The position numbers were made by a program, and so were the translations under genes. A DNA stretch of 64,000 bases from Gigaspora rosea. Its lineage: Eukaryota > Glomeromycota > Glomeromycetes > Diversisporales > Gigasporaceae. The DNA is taken from positions 26,801 through 90,800 of the forward strand of contig QKWP01000428.1 of the NCBI GenBank assembly GCA_003550325.1, read 5' to 3'. Every line of letters starts with the position of its first letter. Position 1 is the stretch's first letter. Below are positions 1-10,436 of this stretch, piece by piece. The notes beneath the pieces are model-generated. The model was given only the letters and a program-made list of their open reading frames with translations, made no database searches and was not told where the DNA came from.

Positions 1-448
1 TTTAAAATATAATATATAATAAAAAAAAAATTATATTAAATAGCGAAAACTTGTGAATATTGTATATTTAATAAATTAAAATATTATATAATAACAATAA
101 ATAAATAAAAATTTATAATTAAATTGCGAAAACTTGCGAAAACCTGTAAAATATTCAAAAAGCATAATTATGTGAATATAATAATTATTAATTGATATTA
201 TATCAGATATATATCGATTAATATCGATATATATCGATATATATCGATTACTATCACTATCGATTATAATCGATATATTGATATATATCGATATCCATCA
301 CCCACGCCGATTACTATCAATAGTGATAGTAATCGATATATCGATATATATCGATTACTATCACTATCGATAGTAATCGATATAACGATATATATCGATT
401 ACTATCACTATCGATAGTAATCGGCGTAGGTGATGGGTATCGATATAT
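1..448. repeat. AT-rich ATCGAT palindromic repeat block
   Basis: Very A+T-rich sequence dominated by reiterated ATCGATATAT and CGATTACTATCACTATCG units. An outer inverted repeat pairs positions 295-318 with 413-436 (CATCACC..GCCGATTACTATC against its complement). The inner part is also self-complementary, so the block can fold into nested hairpins. It looks like a small non-autonomous inverted-repeat element plus simple sequence. No gene is visible. Confidence 0.7.
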
Positions 449-517
449 GGGGGTGAGTCAGTAGAAAAGGGACAAATTTATCTAATAAATTTGACCCTTT
501 TCTACTGATTCACCCCC
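449..517. mobile_element. Short palindromic MITE, GGGGGTGAGTCAG family, copy 1
   Basis: The element starts GGGGGTGAGTCAGTAG and ends with the near-perfect complement (CTACTGATTCACCCCC), with an almost fully palindromic 69-bp body. It is flanked by ATAT on both sides, which fits a 4-bp target duplication. Longer members of the family lie at 8972-9208 and 59438-59685. Confidence 0.8.
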
Positions 518-2152
518 ATATATCCTACTAGTTAGTAATCGATATATATCTATATATAAAATTTGCAGATGCTGACTAGACCAGAGACCTCCTCCCTCCC
601 AAGAAATCAGCTAATTTCTGGCACCTCCCTTATTAAAAAAAATTTTTGTTTATCTTTTGTTCAGAAATTTGTACAAGTGATCGATGGGAAGAGTTGATTG
701 GCTAAAAACTTTTAATTAGAAGCCCAAGACTAGTTTACTTAATAAAATTTCAAGTTATTTAAGGGTAGAGGGTATTTAGAATATTTCTATTAATAAACTA
801 GTTACTAAAAATTTTATATTTAATAATAAAGAAAATTTTTATTAAGTAACTATATCAGATATTAAATTTTTAAATAAAATCGTAGAGGAGGTTTTTCTGA
901 TTTTAATGGTGGTCGAATCATTAAAATTGGCCCAGTAGAACTTCGCGACCCTATTTAACTTATTGTTTACACATGATTTGATTGGCCAATTTGTGATCAC
1001 CTCCTGCAGAATAGACCCCACCCCTGCAAAAGTTGATACTATAAAAACTTTATCAAATTTTATTTAAAATTAATAATATTTTTATGATATGTGTAATTTT
1101 TTATTACGAACAATTATTACTTAGTACATAAATACATTTTATATAGTAAAAAGTTAACTTTTATATGTAGCAACTTTTAAATTCGCAATAAAAATATTTT
1201 TGGTCACTTATTTATTAATAGAAATGATCTACATACCTTCTACTCTTAAAATTTTTGAATTTTTTTGTAATTTCTTCTAATTTTTTGTTCATTTTGTTAC
1301 ACAAAATCCTGTGATCTAATTGGCCAATCATATTAACCTGTGATATAGCAACCCGCAATATTTATCAACCTCCTTATTATTATTATCAGTATATCTTTTA
1401 AATATACAGTATATTAAAGTATTTTGTTTTAGTAAATATTGGTCTGAATTAAGTTTAATTTAGGCCAAAATTAAATTAATTTTTTTTAATATTCAATAAA
1501 AAAAGTTACTATGTTCAATTAAATTATTTGGGCAATTGGACATTGTTCAAATGTTCAAATTGTCCAAATGTTCAATATTATAATATACCATCCCTGCTCT
1601 AATTAGCTAACCTTTTGTTATTTTGATTCTAAACTTAGAGCATAACTACTATACTATCACACAAAGGTCTGTTTTTATACTTTATTAATATAGTTATAAT
1701 TTCGATTTCTATTTTTTTTCTATTCTGGGTTACTTTGTACTCACGTTGTACTTACGATTGGTAATACAACGCTCTTTTGCTTTAATAAAAATTACCTTAC
1801 TCATGAAGTTCTTGATCAAAGATCGTCAAAACATTTGCCATATATACTCTTTTTTAGCAGGATCTGCTTGAGCAAATTTGGAAAAAAGGCCTCTTTCATT
1901 TTTAAATAATAGTTAAATCAATTTGAATCATAACAAGTAAATATTAAATATTAAATAGTAAATAGTAATAGTAAATAGTATATTACAAAAAATTTGTTAA
2001 AAAAAATATACAAAAAAACCTTTAAATATTGAAATTTTAGTGTTATGAGTTCTCTATTCTATGCTATCTATCACTTTTCAATATTTTTTACTTATTATTG
2101 TTTTTTTTGTATCAGATTTTTTACTGACAAATGATTTGATAATCATCAATTC
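518..2152. other. Non-coding AT-rich spacer with element fragments
   Basis: No convincing reading frame. Fragments near 950-1020 and 1300-1370 (gatctaattggccaatca and similar) match the ends of inverted-repeat elements seen elsewhere in the window. Positions 1528-1575 hold short reiterations of ATTGTTCAAATG. The rest is AT-rich sequence in which I see nothing specific. Confidence 0.5.
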
Positions 2153-2218
2153 TTTTTTTTTAGTATTACTGCCCAACTATAAATTACTAACAAAATTAAT
2201 AGTTAATACTAAAAATAA
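2153..2218 (+). repeat. 66-bp direct repeat with TAGTATTAC, left copy
   Basis: Eight Ts followed by TAGTATTACTGCCCAAC and a further ~40 bp. It is identical to 10484-10549. TAGTATTAC is the nonanucleotide at the nicking site of many circovirus-like CRESS replication origins (family knowledge). This copy lacks the upstream arm of the hairpin present at the right copy. It lies about 1.1 kb upstream of the Rep relic. Origin function is an inference. Confidence 0.75.
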
Positions 2219-2251
2219 GTACATCTGGATCACATGATATGAGTATAATCC

Positions 2252-2690
2252 AAAATGAAAATTGTCTACAAAGCATATAATGTTTATATTTCAAATCGCA
2301 GTAAATATTGTAGGAGTGTGATGAGTAGTTGTGACAAATAAAAACTAAAAAAGTCCAAATAAATCACTCACGACTCACTACTATGTTTTTACTAATTAAC
2401 CTGTTGAGTTCAACTCAGCATATTACTTGAAAAATATCAAAAAGTGACAATTTACCCATGTGACAAATAAAAAAAAATTAAAATGAAAATTGATCTACAA
2501 AGCGCATAATTTTTATATTTCAAATCGCAGTAAATATTGTAGGGGTGTGATGAGTAGTTGTGACAAATAAAAAAAAAATAAATCACTCATGACTCACTAA
2601 AGTGCATAATTTTTATTTGTTTTTTAGTCTTTAAACAGCAAAACAAAAATTGATCTACAAAGCACATAATTTTTATTGCAATTTAACGCA
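2252..2690 (+). repeat. Imperfect direct repeats (iteron-like) upstream of Rep
   Basis: A roughly 85-90 bp unit containing TCTACAAAGC.CATAAT, then TTTCAAATCGCAGTAAATATTG, then GTGTGATGAGTAGTTGTGACAAATAA in broken form, is present at about 2255-2340 and 2483-2572. A partial third copy lies at about 2640-2680. CTCACGACTCACTA and CTCATGACTCACTAA follow the two longer copies. Repeats between an origin-like site and a rep gene are reminiscent of iterons, but these units are long and no binding is shown. Confidence 0.6.
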
Positions 2691-3234
2691 ATATTATTAA
2701 TAAAAAATGATATCAAATTGTATTTTAATATAGAAAAAAAATAAAAAAGTCTAATGAAAAATACTCACTACTATGTTTTACTATATAAAAAAAACATATT
2801 AAAGTAAGTTGAACTTAGCAATAATATTATACTAGGAAAACAGGAACTGTTAATGTCCGGAGCTAAAATTTTAAATTAATATTATTAAATAAATATATAT
2901 AATTATATGTATAATATAAAATAACTACAAAACTTGTTAAAATTTTAATATAAAAGTGTTTATTTTTTTATATGTACATCAACGACCAATCATATTTGGC
3001 AATTAGCGGACAGACAGACGGACATGGTCAGCTCTAGTATATGCACCAGATCACGTGATGTAGATCACGCACGTACACAAAATGTAAGTCCTCCGCTATG
3101 CTCTGGACAATAATTTTATTAATTATTAATATAAAAAAAAGTATAAAAAGACTTATTTTGTACTTGAGTTATTCTCAAAAAAAAACTCATATAAATTGAT
3201 TTAAATAATTTCTATTTATAGTATATTTATTAAA
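2691..3234. other. Spacer upstream of the Rep relic
   Basis: AT-rich sequence without a reading frame. A less AT-rich patch at about 2984-3110 holds two TCACGTGATG/GATCACGCACGT-like half-palindromes. The last 60 bp before the ATG at 3235 are TATA-rich, as before other genes in this cluster. Confidence 0.4.
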
Positions 3235-4545
3235 ATGACAATAACATCAAAATCTCGATTTCGAAGTTTTAATTTTACATTATATGAACAACTTGATATA
3301 TTTTATTCTTATATTATATACAATTATTTAATAAAGAATCATGTTCATTCTCTTTATTAAAATTTCAATTTGAATTAAATCGTAAATCAGAAGAACTCAG
3401 TAAATATCATGCTCAAGGCTATGTGAAGTTAGAAAAGAAAAACAACAAATAGCTCTTGGATCTTACAATTCAAAAACTAAAAAAGGCTCTGGTATTAAAG
3501 AAATTTTTCAAGCAAATCCTCATATTGAACATGCAAATGGAACAGAAGAACAGTGTTTAGATTATTGTGGTAAAGATTTCGATCATTGTAAGAATCTTTT
3601 ACATAATCCCAATCCTAAAAAAGATGAAAAATGTAAATGCGATTTTTTTGATCTTACTAAAAGATGTAAATTTTGTAATGAAAATTGTGAAAAACTATTT
3701 GCCCGAATAAGCGAAGATCCAAATATTGCTGGACCGTTTGTTTTCATATATAATGAATCTAAATTCAAAAACCAAAAAGAAGATAACGATAATGATGATG
3801 ATGCTTATCTTGAGGCTGTTAGTGATATTTTAAATGGAAAAGATGTTAATGAAACAATTGTTAAATTCGCACCAAAATGTAAAAAATGGGCATATACCCC
3901 TCAAGGTTTAAGAGAAATTGCAAAGCAATGAAAAGTAAAACATTAAATCCATTATACAATATGAAAAGATATGGAAACCAATAATTATTTATATTTATGG
4001 TGATCCTAGAACAGGTAAAAGTGAAATTTGTAAAGATTTATTTCCTGGAATATATGAAAAAGCCGATAATAAATGGTGGGAAAAATATAACGATGAAGAA
4101 TTTAACTACAATCGAGATACATTGATATTATTAGATGATTTTTATGGATCTTGTTCGTGGACAAATTTATTAAAGTTAACCGACAGAAATCACTGTGAAA
4201 TGAATGTAAAATATGGAAAAACATATATTGTAGCTATGTATATATTATGGTCCTATAGAAAATCTTTATACAAGATTACGAAAAAATAATTCTTCTATTG
4301 ATATTGATGCATTTATTCGAAGAGTTAAATTTATAATTAAATATGAGGGAGAATCAATTGATGAAAGTGGTAAAGGTGATATTATCCGTATTTTTGAAAA
4401 AGGAAACAAGAAAGAATTTAATGAAAGAATATTTGATATTGAATTTAATAAAGGAACAACTTTAGAAGAAGTAGAAAAAGTTACAATAGATCTTGGAATT
4501 GAAGGAGAAATATATCAAGATGTCAAGACAGGATTATTTTACTAG
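3235..4545 (+). pseudogene. Broken CRESS-type rolling-circle replication protein (Rep)
   Basis: Decayed gene for a CRESS-type Rep, a HUH endonuclease fused to a superfamily 3 helicase that starts rolling-circle replication by nicking the origin. Visible signatures in order: an FTL-type motif I soon after the ATG; HAQGY (motif II, metal-binding His) near 3408-3422; YCGK (motif III, catalytic Tyr) at 3563-3574; Walker A GDPRTGKS near 3999-4022; Walker B LILLDDF near 4122-4142. The frame is broken: shifts between motifs I and II and near 3440, TGA at about 3930, another shift before Walker A and one near 4240. Similar Rep relics are known in fungal and other eukaryotic genomes. Origin-like repeats at 2153 and 10484 bracket the gene. 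It cannot be functional as it stands. Plasmid-type and virus-type Reps cannot be told apart by eye. Confidence 0.85.
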
Positions 4546-5086
4546 AGACAATCTTGGGATAATATTATTAACAAATATTCTATTATAGAAGATATTGATA
4601 ATAAAACAAATAGAGTAGTTACAAATATTCCAAAATCTGATCCTGGTGACCGAATTTTAGTATTGTCAAGTGAAAAAGAAAAAAAAATCAAACATATCAA
4701 GACCCTCAAGAAGAATCAAGTAAAACTGAAAAATCTTGTTTAGTAATTAATAAATCAAATAAAAAAGAAAACTACCAATTAGTAAATCTGAAATTGATAA
4801 TTCTATTGAATATAATTCTTCTGTATCTTGAATATACAAAAAGAATAAAAATTGTAGGTAAACAAAAACAAATATTATTGATCAACAGCAACTTGAAATT
4901 CAACAAAATTATCAAAAATCATTGAAAGCAAAAGAAAATATAGTAGAAAATAATGCTGATGATTATGATATGTATGAAGATATAGAATTAGATATTAGTG
5001 AAGAAACTATTCATGAAGAATTTAATAGAAAAAACAAAAATAATTCTCTTTATCTAGGTTTCAAAAGTATTTGTAAAAAAATATAA
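4546..5086 (+). pseudogene. Decayed coding sequence downstream of Rep
   Basis: Lys/Asn/Asp/Glu-rich reading segments continue in alternating frames after the Rep remnant. One ends at the TAA at 5084-5086 after an acidic stretch and a short YLGFKS-like tail. Several shifts and stops separate the segments. It may be the tail of the Rep gene or a separate accessory gene. I do not recognise a domain. Confidence 0.35.
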
Positions 5087-5189
5087 TTTTTTTCATATTT
5101 GAAAATATTTTTAATTTTTTTTAGAATTTATCAAGAACATATATAAATATTGTGTAATTTCTCTTATTTTTTAATAAAATTTTCTTAAA

Positions 5190-5394
5190 ATGCCAGCCTT
5201 AAAATCTAAAATTGAGAAAAAAACAAAAACTGCAAAAACAAGGTGTTTAAACTGTAGAAACCAAGAAATTAAATGCGAACCTTCTATAGAAAATCCAAAT
5301 ATTTGCAAATACTGCTTCAAAAAAAAATTCAACTGAACAGGATTGTATTAAAATCAAGCCTTCTTGTTATAAAGAAGAGATTAAAAATCTTTAA
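5190..5394 (+). pseudogene. Small Zn(II)2Cys6-like protein, shifted after Cys 5
   Basis: The ATG at 5190 opens a 48-codon frame ending at TGA 5334-5336. After a Lys-rich start it reads Cys-x2-Cys-x6-Cys-x9-Cys-x2-Cys, the first five cysteines of a fungal Zn-cluster DNA-binding domain (CLNC and CKYC are visible). The frame fails just after an A9 run at 5320-5328. In the neighbouring frame a sixth Cys follows nine residues after the fifth, and the frame runs to TAA 5392-5394. The break therefore looks like a one-base slip in the homopolymer, either a true mutation or a sequencing error. Role unknown; a DNA-binding partner of the adjacent element is a guess. Confidence 0.5.
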
Positions 5395-5581
5395 ATGAAA
5401 CAAAATTAAAGAATTTAGAACTTGAAAAACAGATTTTAACTTTGAAACGAAATCATCAATCATCATCATCTATTAAAAAAATATAGAGAATTTAAATACT
5501 ATTCTTAATTTTCAGTAGTTTCAAAAAAAAATTATAAAAACATAGCATAATTTACTTAATTTCATACAATTTTTTTCAAAA
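5395..5581 (+). other. Lys/Leu-rich remnant and leader before 5582
   Basis: Positions 5396-5480 read as a short helical segment rich in Leu, Lys and Glu, possibly the tail of the preceding Zn-cluster gene. From about 5500 the sequence becomes AT-rich leader before the ATG at 5582. Confidence 0.3.
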
Positions 5582-6088
5582 ATGAAAGTAACTAAATGTA
5601 GCATTAATTCAAAAAAATTTAAAAAATGTGGTCATAAAAAAAGAAAAGTTATAACAAATAAAAAAATAGATGATGAATTTTATTCTGCTTTGTTATTAAT
5701 ATTTTCAAGAATAAAAAACAAACCAATTCTACTACCAAATGATAATAACAGACCAGATGATAATTCTAATACTCAAACAACTAGTACAACTAATACACCT
5801 TTACCAAGACCAACAACTACCAAACCTGATTTTGATTTCCCAAAAAGACCTAAAGATTTACCAACACTAGAAGAATCAGCTACTAATTCAATAACAACTA
5901 CTATACCGCCCAGTACCACTTCAACAAAAACTACTGATGTTCCATCTAAAACAATATCAGAATTACCAGAACCAACATCTGATAGTAATGTTAGCTGTCC
6001 TATTTGCAAATTAGAATTTACACAAATAAAGATTGAAGAGCATTTAAAAGATCATATCAAAAATCCTTTATCAGAAGATTTGATATAA
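5582..6088 (+). CDS. Hypothetical 168-aa protein with C-terminal C2H2-type finger
   Basis: A basic N-terminus (residues 1-30, many Lys and several Cys) is followed by a Thr/Pro/Asn-rich low-complexity linker (about 55-135) and a single finger near the C-terminus with CPIC, then EEHLKDH (Cys-x2-Cys-x12-His-x4-His). It resembles C2H2 or ubiquitin-binding UBZ-like fingers. The TAA at 6086-6088 is followed by open sequence in the same frame as far as 6718, so this may be the front of a longer protein that has acquired one stop. It belongs to the cluster downstream of the Rep relic, on the same strand. Function unknown. Confidence 0.6.
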   Translation: MKVTKCSINSKKFKKCGHKKRKVITNKKIDDEFYSALLLIFSRIKNKPILLPNDNNRPDDNSNTQTTSTTNTPLPRPTTTKPDFDFPKRPKDLPTLEESATNSITTTIPPSTTSTKTTDVPSKTISELPEPTSDSNVSCPICKLEFTQIKIEEHLKDHIKNPLSEDLI

Positions 6089-6718
6089 AATAAATTACAA
6101 ATAAAAAAAAGCGCAACAGAATTTAAAAATATAAAAGCAATATTTTATAAACTTACAGATGTAAAAATAAGAGAATTAATTGAAACATTAAAAAAATATA
6201 TAGAAAAATATGATGAAAATTTTATTAATTATTTGCCTGAAAACTTAAAACAAAAAATATATTATAATTTCAATAAATTGATACTTGGAATAATCGCTAC
6301 TATAATTAAATTTTCTAATTTATCTTTTTTTTTTATAAATTTTATCTTTAATTTTTTATATAAATATATTTTAATTTTTAAAAAACTCAATATAAAAATG
6401 TCAACAGCTAATGAAATTGAAGGCAAATTACTCAAATTAAAACACCTTTTAGAACTACAAAACAATATTCTTGAAATTGACAATACTACACTTTCAAATG
6501 CAAATAAAAGCCTTCAACAAAAATATTTTACTCTAAATCACAATTATTTAAATCTTATTAAATACAATACTAAAAACGATAAATTATTTATTTGGAAAAT
6601 TATTTTAGCTTTAAAAATTCTATCTGATATTTTCTTTACATATTTTACATTTAACAATTGTTCAAAAAACAAATCAAAAGTTATCTATTGTTTTCTTTCA
6701 AATTCTTTTTACCATTAG
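6089..6718 (+). CDS. Coiled-coil and membrane-segment frame following the finger ORF
   Basis: The frame of the preceding gene stays open after its TAA through to the TAG at 6716-6718. It encodes a charged Lys/Glu helical stretch (about 6110-6270), a hydrophobic Ile/Phe-rich segment (about 6280-6380), a Leu/Asn-rich coiled-coil-like stretch after the Met at 6398, and a second hydrophobic segment (about 6590-6650). Two starts are possible: Met at 6233 (161 aa) or Met at 6398 (106 aa). The second has an AT-rich leader like those of its neighbours. No family recognised. It could be a membrane-anchored coiled-coil protein. Confidence 0.45.
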   Translation, partial: NKLQIKKSATEFKNIKAIFYKLTDVKIRELIETLKKYIEKYDENFINYLPENLKQKIYYNFNKLILGIIATIIKFSNLSFFFINFIFNFLYKYILIFKKLNIKMSTANEIEGKLLKLKHLLELQNNILEIDNTTLSNANKSLQQKYFTLNHNYLNLIKYNTKNDKLFIWKIILALKILSDIFFTYFTFNNCSKNKSKVIYCFLSNSFYH

Positions 6719-7188
6719 TATACAACTGATTTATTAATATTTATATTCATATTATATTTTATATTTAAAAATATCTATAATTTTATTAAAAAACCCCATT
6801 ATTTATATTTTTATATTTTTTAAATTTATGTATAATAATATTAGAAAATATAGTAATTTCTATTACCAAGTATTTTGGTGGATCATTTTTTTTTTTATAT
6901 TTTATTTGATTATATTCTACATTCTACCACGATTTTTTGCTTGGTTAATTTTAACAAAAAGATTAAAATTTATAGATTTATTTTAAGTATTTTTTTTTAT
7001 AATTTTTTTTATAAATTCTGACTCAGAGAAATTTAAAAGTATTATTTAAAAAGTATATATAAACTCTATATTTTCTTTGGTTAAATTATTAAAAAAAATA
7101 TGATTTTTTAAATCAGGTGAAAGAAGCTCCAACTTGTATTTTATTTGGTCATTCGTTTTCCATTTATCATACTAACTTTCACTTTTCT
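6719..7188. other. Non-coding AT-rich spacer
   Basis: Very AT-rich with poly-T runs. I see no gene, hairpin or repeat of note. Confidence 0.5.
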
Positions 7189-7741
7189 GATACCTATCTG
7201 ATATTATTTAAAAATATCTTTGTTGTATGGTTCTGCTAATGCTGGCTATCTGCAAGATACCTAAACAAAATAAAATATATATACATATATTCTGTGTGCA
7301 AAAAAAAAGAATATAAAAAACAAATTAAAAATTATCCTGATGCTTTGTACAAAAAATTTTATTTGAAGCAATAAGCTTAAATTTTAGTATTTACAAAATA
7401 AACAAGCAAATAAATTAGCTTATTTAGAATTGAAAAAATTATTCGTAAAAAAATTAAATTTATCACTAATAAAACTACAATAAAATTTTTTTTGAATTAA
7501 ATTTTAAAAATTATTTTTTAATTTCAAATTATATAATATTAACTACAACTTTGCGAGATATCTCGAAAATGTGATGCGTTTAATTGATTTATAGCTTTAG
7601 CTGTGAAGCAATTCATAAGCATCTAAGGCGTTCGAGATATCATAGCGAAGGTGCTACTAAGCTGCTTCTGCCTTGCAGAAGGCCTAGCAGCAAGCGGACC
7701 ATACAAACAAGGATATTTTTAAATAATATCAGATAGGTGTC
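7189..7741. mobile_element. Inverted-repeat element, 553 bp
   Basis: The left end (gatacctatctgatattatt at 7189, continuing to about 7258) pairs with the complement of the right end (about 7672-7741) over roughly 70 bp with a few mismatches. The interior has no coding capacity but holds a further small hairpin around 7555-7575 (gagatatctc) and a G+C-richer patch at 7625-7690. It looks like a MITE; its family is not assigned. Confidence 0.75.
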
Positions 7742-8148
7742 AAGTTTTTTTTTGTGACGTTTATTACAACGATATGATGCGAGCCAGGGGCGTAGCCGAA
7801 TCATCGATTCGAGTACATTATATTAACGTATAAACATAACAAAAAAAATAAATTTTAAATTCAAGTAGAAATAAATTATAATTATTAAAATTTTTTAAAT
7901 TAAATATGATTGGTTAATATTCAAAAGGTTCAAATTTTTGCAAAAAGAGTTCTTATTGTGATTGGTCAAAATTCAAAGTACTCTGATTTTTTACAAAAGA
8001 TACTCAAACCAATTAAAATTTGAGTTTCTATTTTAAGAATCGCATGATTTATCAATTACTTAATTTGGTAAATTCATAGATATATAAATATTATTGGTGC
8101 AAATTTTATTAAAAATAATATAAATAAATACAATACAAATTAATACAA
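7742..8148. other. Spacer without visible gene
   Basis: AT-rich. The segment 7760-7825 (gcgagccaggggcgtagccg) is less AT-rich and looks like a fragment of a dispersed repeat. Positions 7905-8060 contain two variants of a gattggt.aa.attcaaa motif. Nothing coding. Confidence 0.4.
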
Positions 8149-8774
8149 TTAATAAAATAAATAAGCGTTACAATACTTTTCTAAATCCATATATGACCAA
8201 ATATATTTAACTTTAATTTTTTTACAATATAAATTCACATTTTGAAACCAGATCTCAAAATCATTCTCATAGCTTTTTCTTTTATGTTCCATTAAATCTA
8301 AAGTATTGTATTGGATATAATAACTATAACCATTATTAAATAAATTAAAATAGCTTCTGATATGAGCTTCTAAAAACTCAAGAATATTCTTTAAACGCTT
8401 TTCTTTTGAATAATATGTAGCTCTAACATTAATTAAATTTTCATCAAACAAGTATTCTTTAAATTTATCATAACTAATGAAAATTTTATATTCGCTAGTT
8501 TCAAATTTATCGAAAACAATTGGATTTTCTTCTTCAACGAATAATAAGGTTGATACATCTAAATCTCCTTTATTGCTTGTTGAATAAGATGATTCAATAT
8601 AATCAATATCATCCCAGTATTGGTTAACAACTTCTTTTTCTTCATCTTTTTGAATAATTTCTTGAAAAATTTCTTGAATTTTGATTCTTTTTTCCATATT
8701 TTAACAAAAGTGGTTTCATTTGTAAAAGTATTTTGCTTATTAAATTTGTTAACGATTTTTTTGAAAAAAGACAT
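8149..8774 (-). CDS. Hypothetical acidic protein, possibly with a frame break near its start
   Basis: A 182-codon frame (8697 down to 8149) encodes an acidic N-terminal third and an aromatic, Tyr/Phe/Asn-rich C-terminal two thirds with predicted-helix character. It has no signal peptide or finger. An upstream Met at 8774 (MSFFKK) opens a Lys-rich frame that overlaps it in another register. The original start may be there, with a one-base shift or unseen intron around 8700. The length and non-random composition suggest a real gene. I recognise no family. It lies between the Rep cluster and the Merlin relic, inside the direct-repeat bracket 2153-10549, on the opposite strand. Confidence 0.45.
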
Positions 8775-8971
8775 TTTTGTAAATAGATTTTTTTTGAAAT
8801 AAAGTGTAATTGTTTCCAAAATTGATAGTTAATTAATTAAAAAACATCTTTCTTAAATGCAAATTGTGAAGTAAAAAAGAATATTCTAATTAAATAAAAT
8901 TTGAACAAAAACTTGTTTAATTTCTTGGCAATTTATTCATATAATGAAATTATATAATTATTAAATTATAT

Positions 8972-9208
8972 GGGGGTGAGTCAGTAGAAAAGGGACAAAT
9001 TTTTTCTAAGTAAAAGTTTTCTTGACTTTAAGCTTAAATATCTTAACAACTATCTTAATAAATTTAATAAATTTTTTTTATTTTAATTCTATATAATTTC
9101 AAGATTAAAATAAAAAGTTTTTAGCAAATTTGATTAAATAGTTGTCAAGATATTTTAGTTTAAAAATTTTACTAAAAACGATTTGTCCCTTTTCTACTGA
9201 CTCACCCC
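8972..9208. mobile_element. MITE, GGGGGTGAGTCAG family, copy 2
   Basis: The terminal inverted repeat starts GGGGGTGAGTCAGTAG and ends CTACTGACTCACCCC. The 237-bp interior is AT-rich and imperfectly self-complementary. ATAT flanks both sides. The interior matches the element at 59438-59685 in the opposite orientation, so these two are closer to each other than to the 69-bp copy at 449-517. Confidence 0.85.
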
Positions 9209-9437
9209 ATATATAAAAAAATTACTATAAGATTATTGGTATTAAAATTAAGAAGAAGTTTTTTAAAAGAAACCAATAAAAAATATATATAAACAAGTGC
9301 TTCAATACACACCTATAATAGGAAATTTGGGAGTAGTGAAGTTACAAAAAAAAAAAATAGCAACTAGAAATTGATTGACACTAATTATTTATTATATAAA
9401 TACAAGCATATATGTTTTTACTTTAATTATTAAAAAA

Positions 9438-10310
9438 ATGTCATTAAAATCTTTACAAGATATTTTTTTTAATGAAGAAAATAGAAAAAGAAATATTAAA
9501 AGATAAACAAAGTTGTAGATTTGTAATTCAGAAATAACTCAATATATTAATTATTACAAATGCAAAAATTGAGAATGCAACAAAACAGAATTAGTTTTTA
9601 AAAATACTATTTTTTCAAATAGCAATATAAAATGTAATGATATTTTATTGATAGGATATTTCTAGTTATGCAAATTAAGTTATACATCAATTAACATGAT
9701 AACAACTTTTTCATCAGTTACTATTATTAAATTTACAAATATATTTTGAGATTTAGCAATTTCTAATTAACAAGTGAAGATTATATTATTGGAGGAAAGA
9801 ATATTATTTGTGAAATTGATGAAAGTAAATTCAAAAAATATGAAGATTTTTGGGTTGTAGGTAATTAAGTTATAAAAAATTTTTTAATAAAATTATTTAA
9901 AATAATAAAATATATACTATTTAATTTTTATTTTATATAGGTAGTACTGAAAGAACCAAAGAAAAGAAATGCTTTTTTGTTATAACAGAAGATCGAGAAG
10001 CACCAACCTTAAGAAGAATAATTAAACATGTAAGACCAAGATCAATAGTTCATACAGATCATTGGAAAGGATATAGTCATTTAGACCAATTAAATATAAT
10101 TCATCGTAAAGTAAATCATTCAAAAAATAGAATTCAATAAGAAACAGGAGTACACACTAATAGTGTTAAAGGATTATGGAATGGCGTAAAATTAAATATA
10201 TCTACTAGAAATGCTCTAAACAATTGTTAGAAAAGTATCTTTATGAATTTATTTGGAGATGTAAAAATAGAAATAATTTATTTGAAGCTTTTATTAATTT
10301 ATTAAAATAA
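9438..10310 (+). pseudogene. Dead Merlin/IS1595-type transposase
   Basis: The frame resembles the DDE transposase of Merlin elements, relatives of bacterial IS1016/IS1595 (ISXO2-like domain). In order: a zinc-ribbon-like front (YYKCKN, then ECNKTE), the first catalytic Asp in EIDESKF (about 9817), FWVVG, a plausible 80-bp intron at 9861-9940 (GTAATT..TATAG), STERTKEKK, the second Asp in HTDHWKGY (about 10055), VNHSKN, and TNSVKGLWNG. Family members have Glu where this copy has Lys in SVKGLW, so the third catalytic residue is lost. In-frame stops occur in the zinc-ribbon part, near 9662 and 9749, after RIQ (about 10138), and near 10228. All can arise by single C-to-T or G-to-A changes. Terminal repeats were not identified with confidence. 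Confidence 0.8.
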
Positions 10311-10436
10311 TTATATTATAATTAATTTTATTATAAAAAATATAAATATTTTTTTATTTTATTAAAAATATTTTAATAAAAAATAAAAAATAAAGTAAAC
10401 TAGAATTTTATATATGTTTTTATCATAATTTTTAAC

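Noticed and set aside
3235..4545. An active virus or plasmid genome
   Set aside because: The Rep frame has several shifts and stops, no capsid gene is recognisable and the flanks are genomic repeats. It is an old integrated relic.
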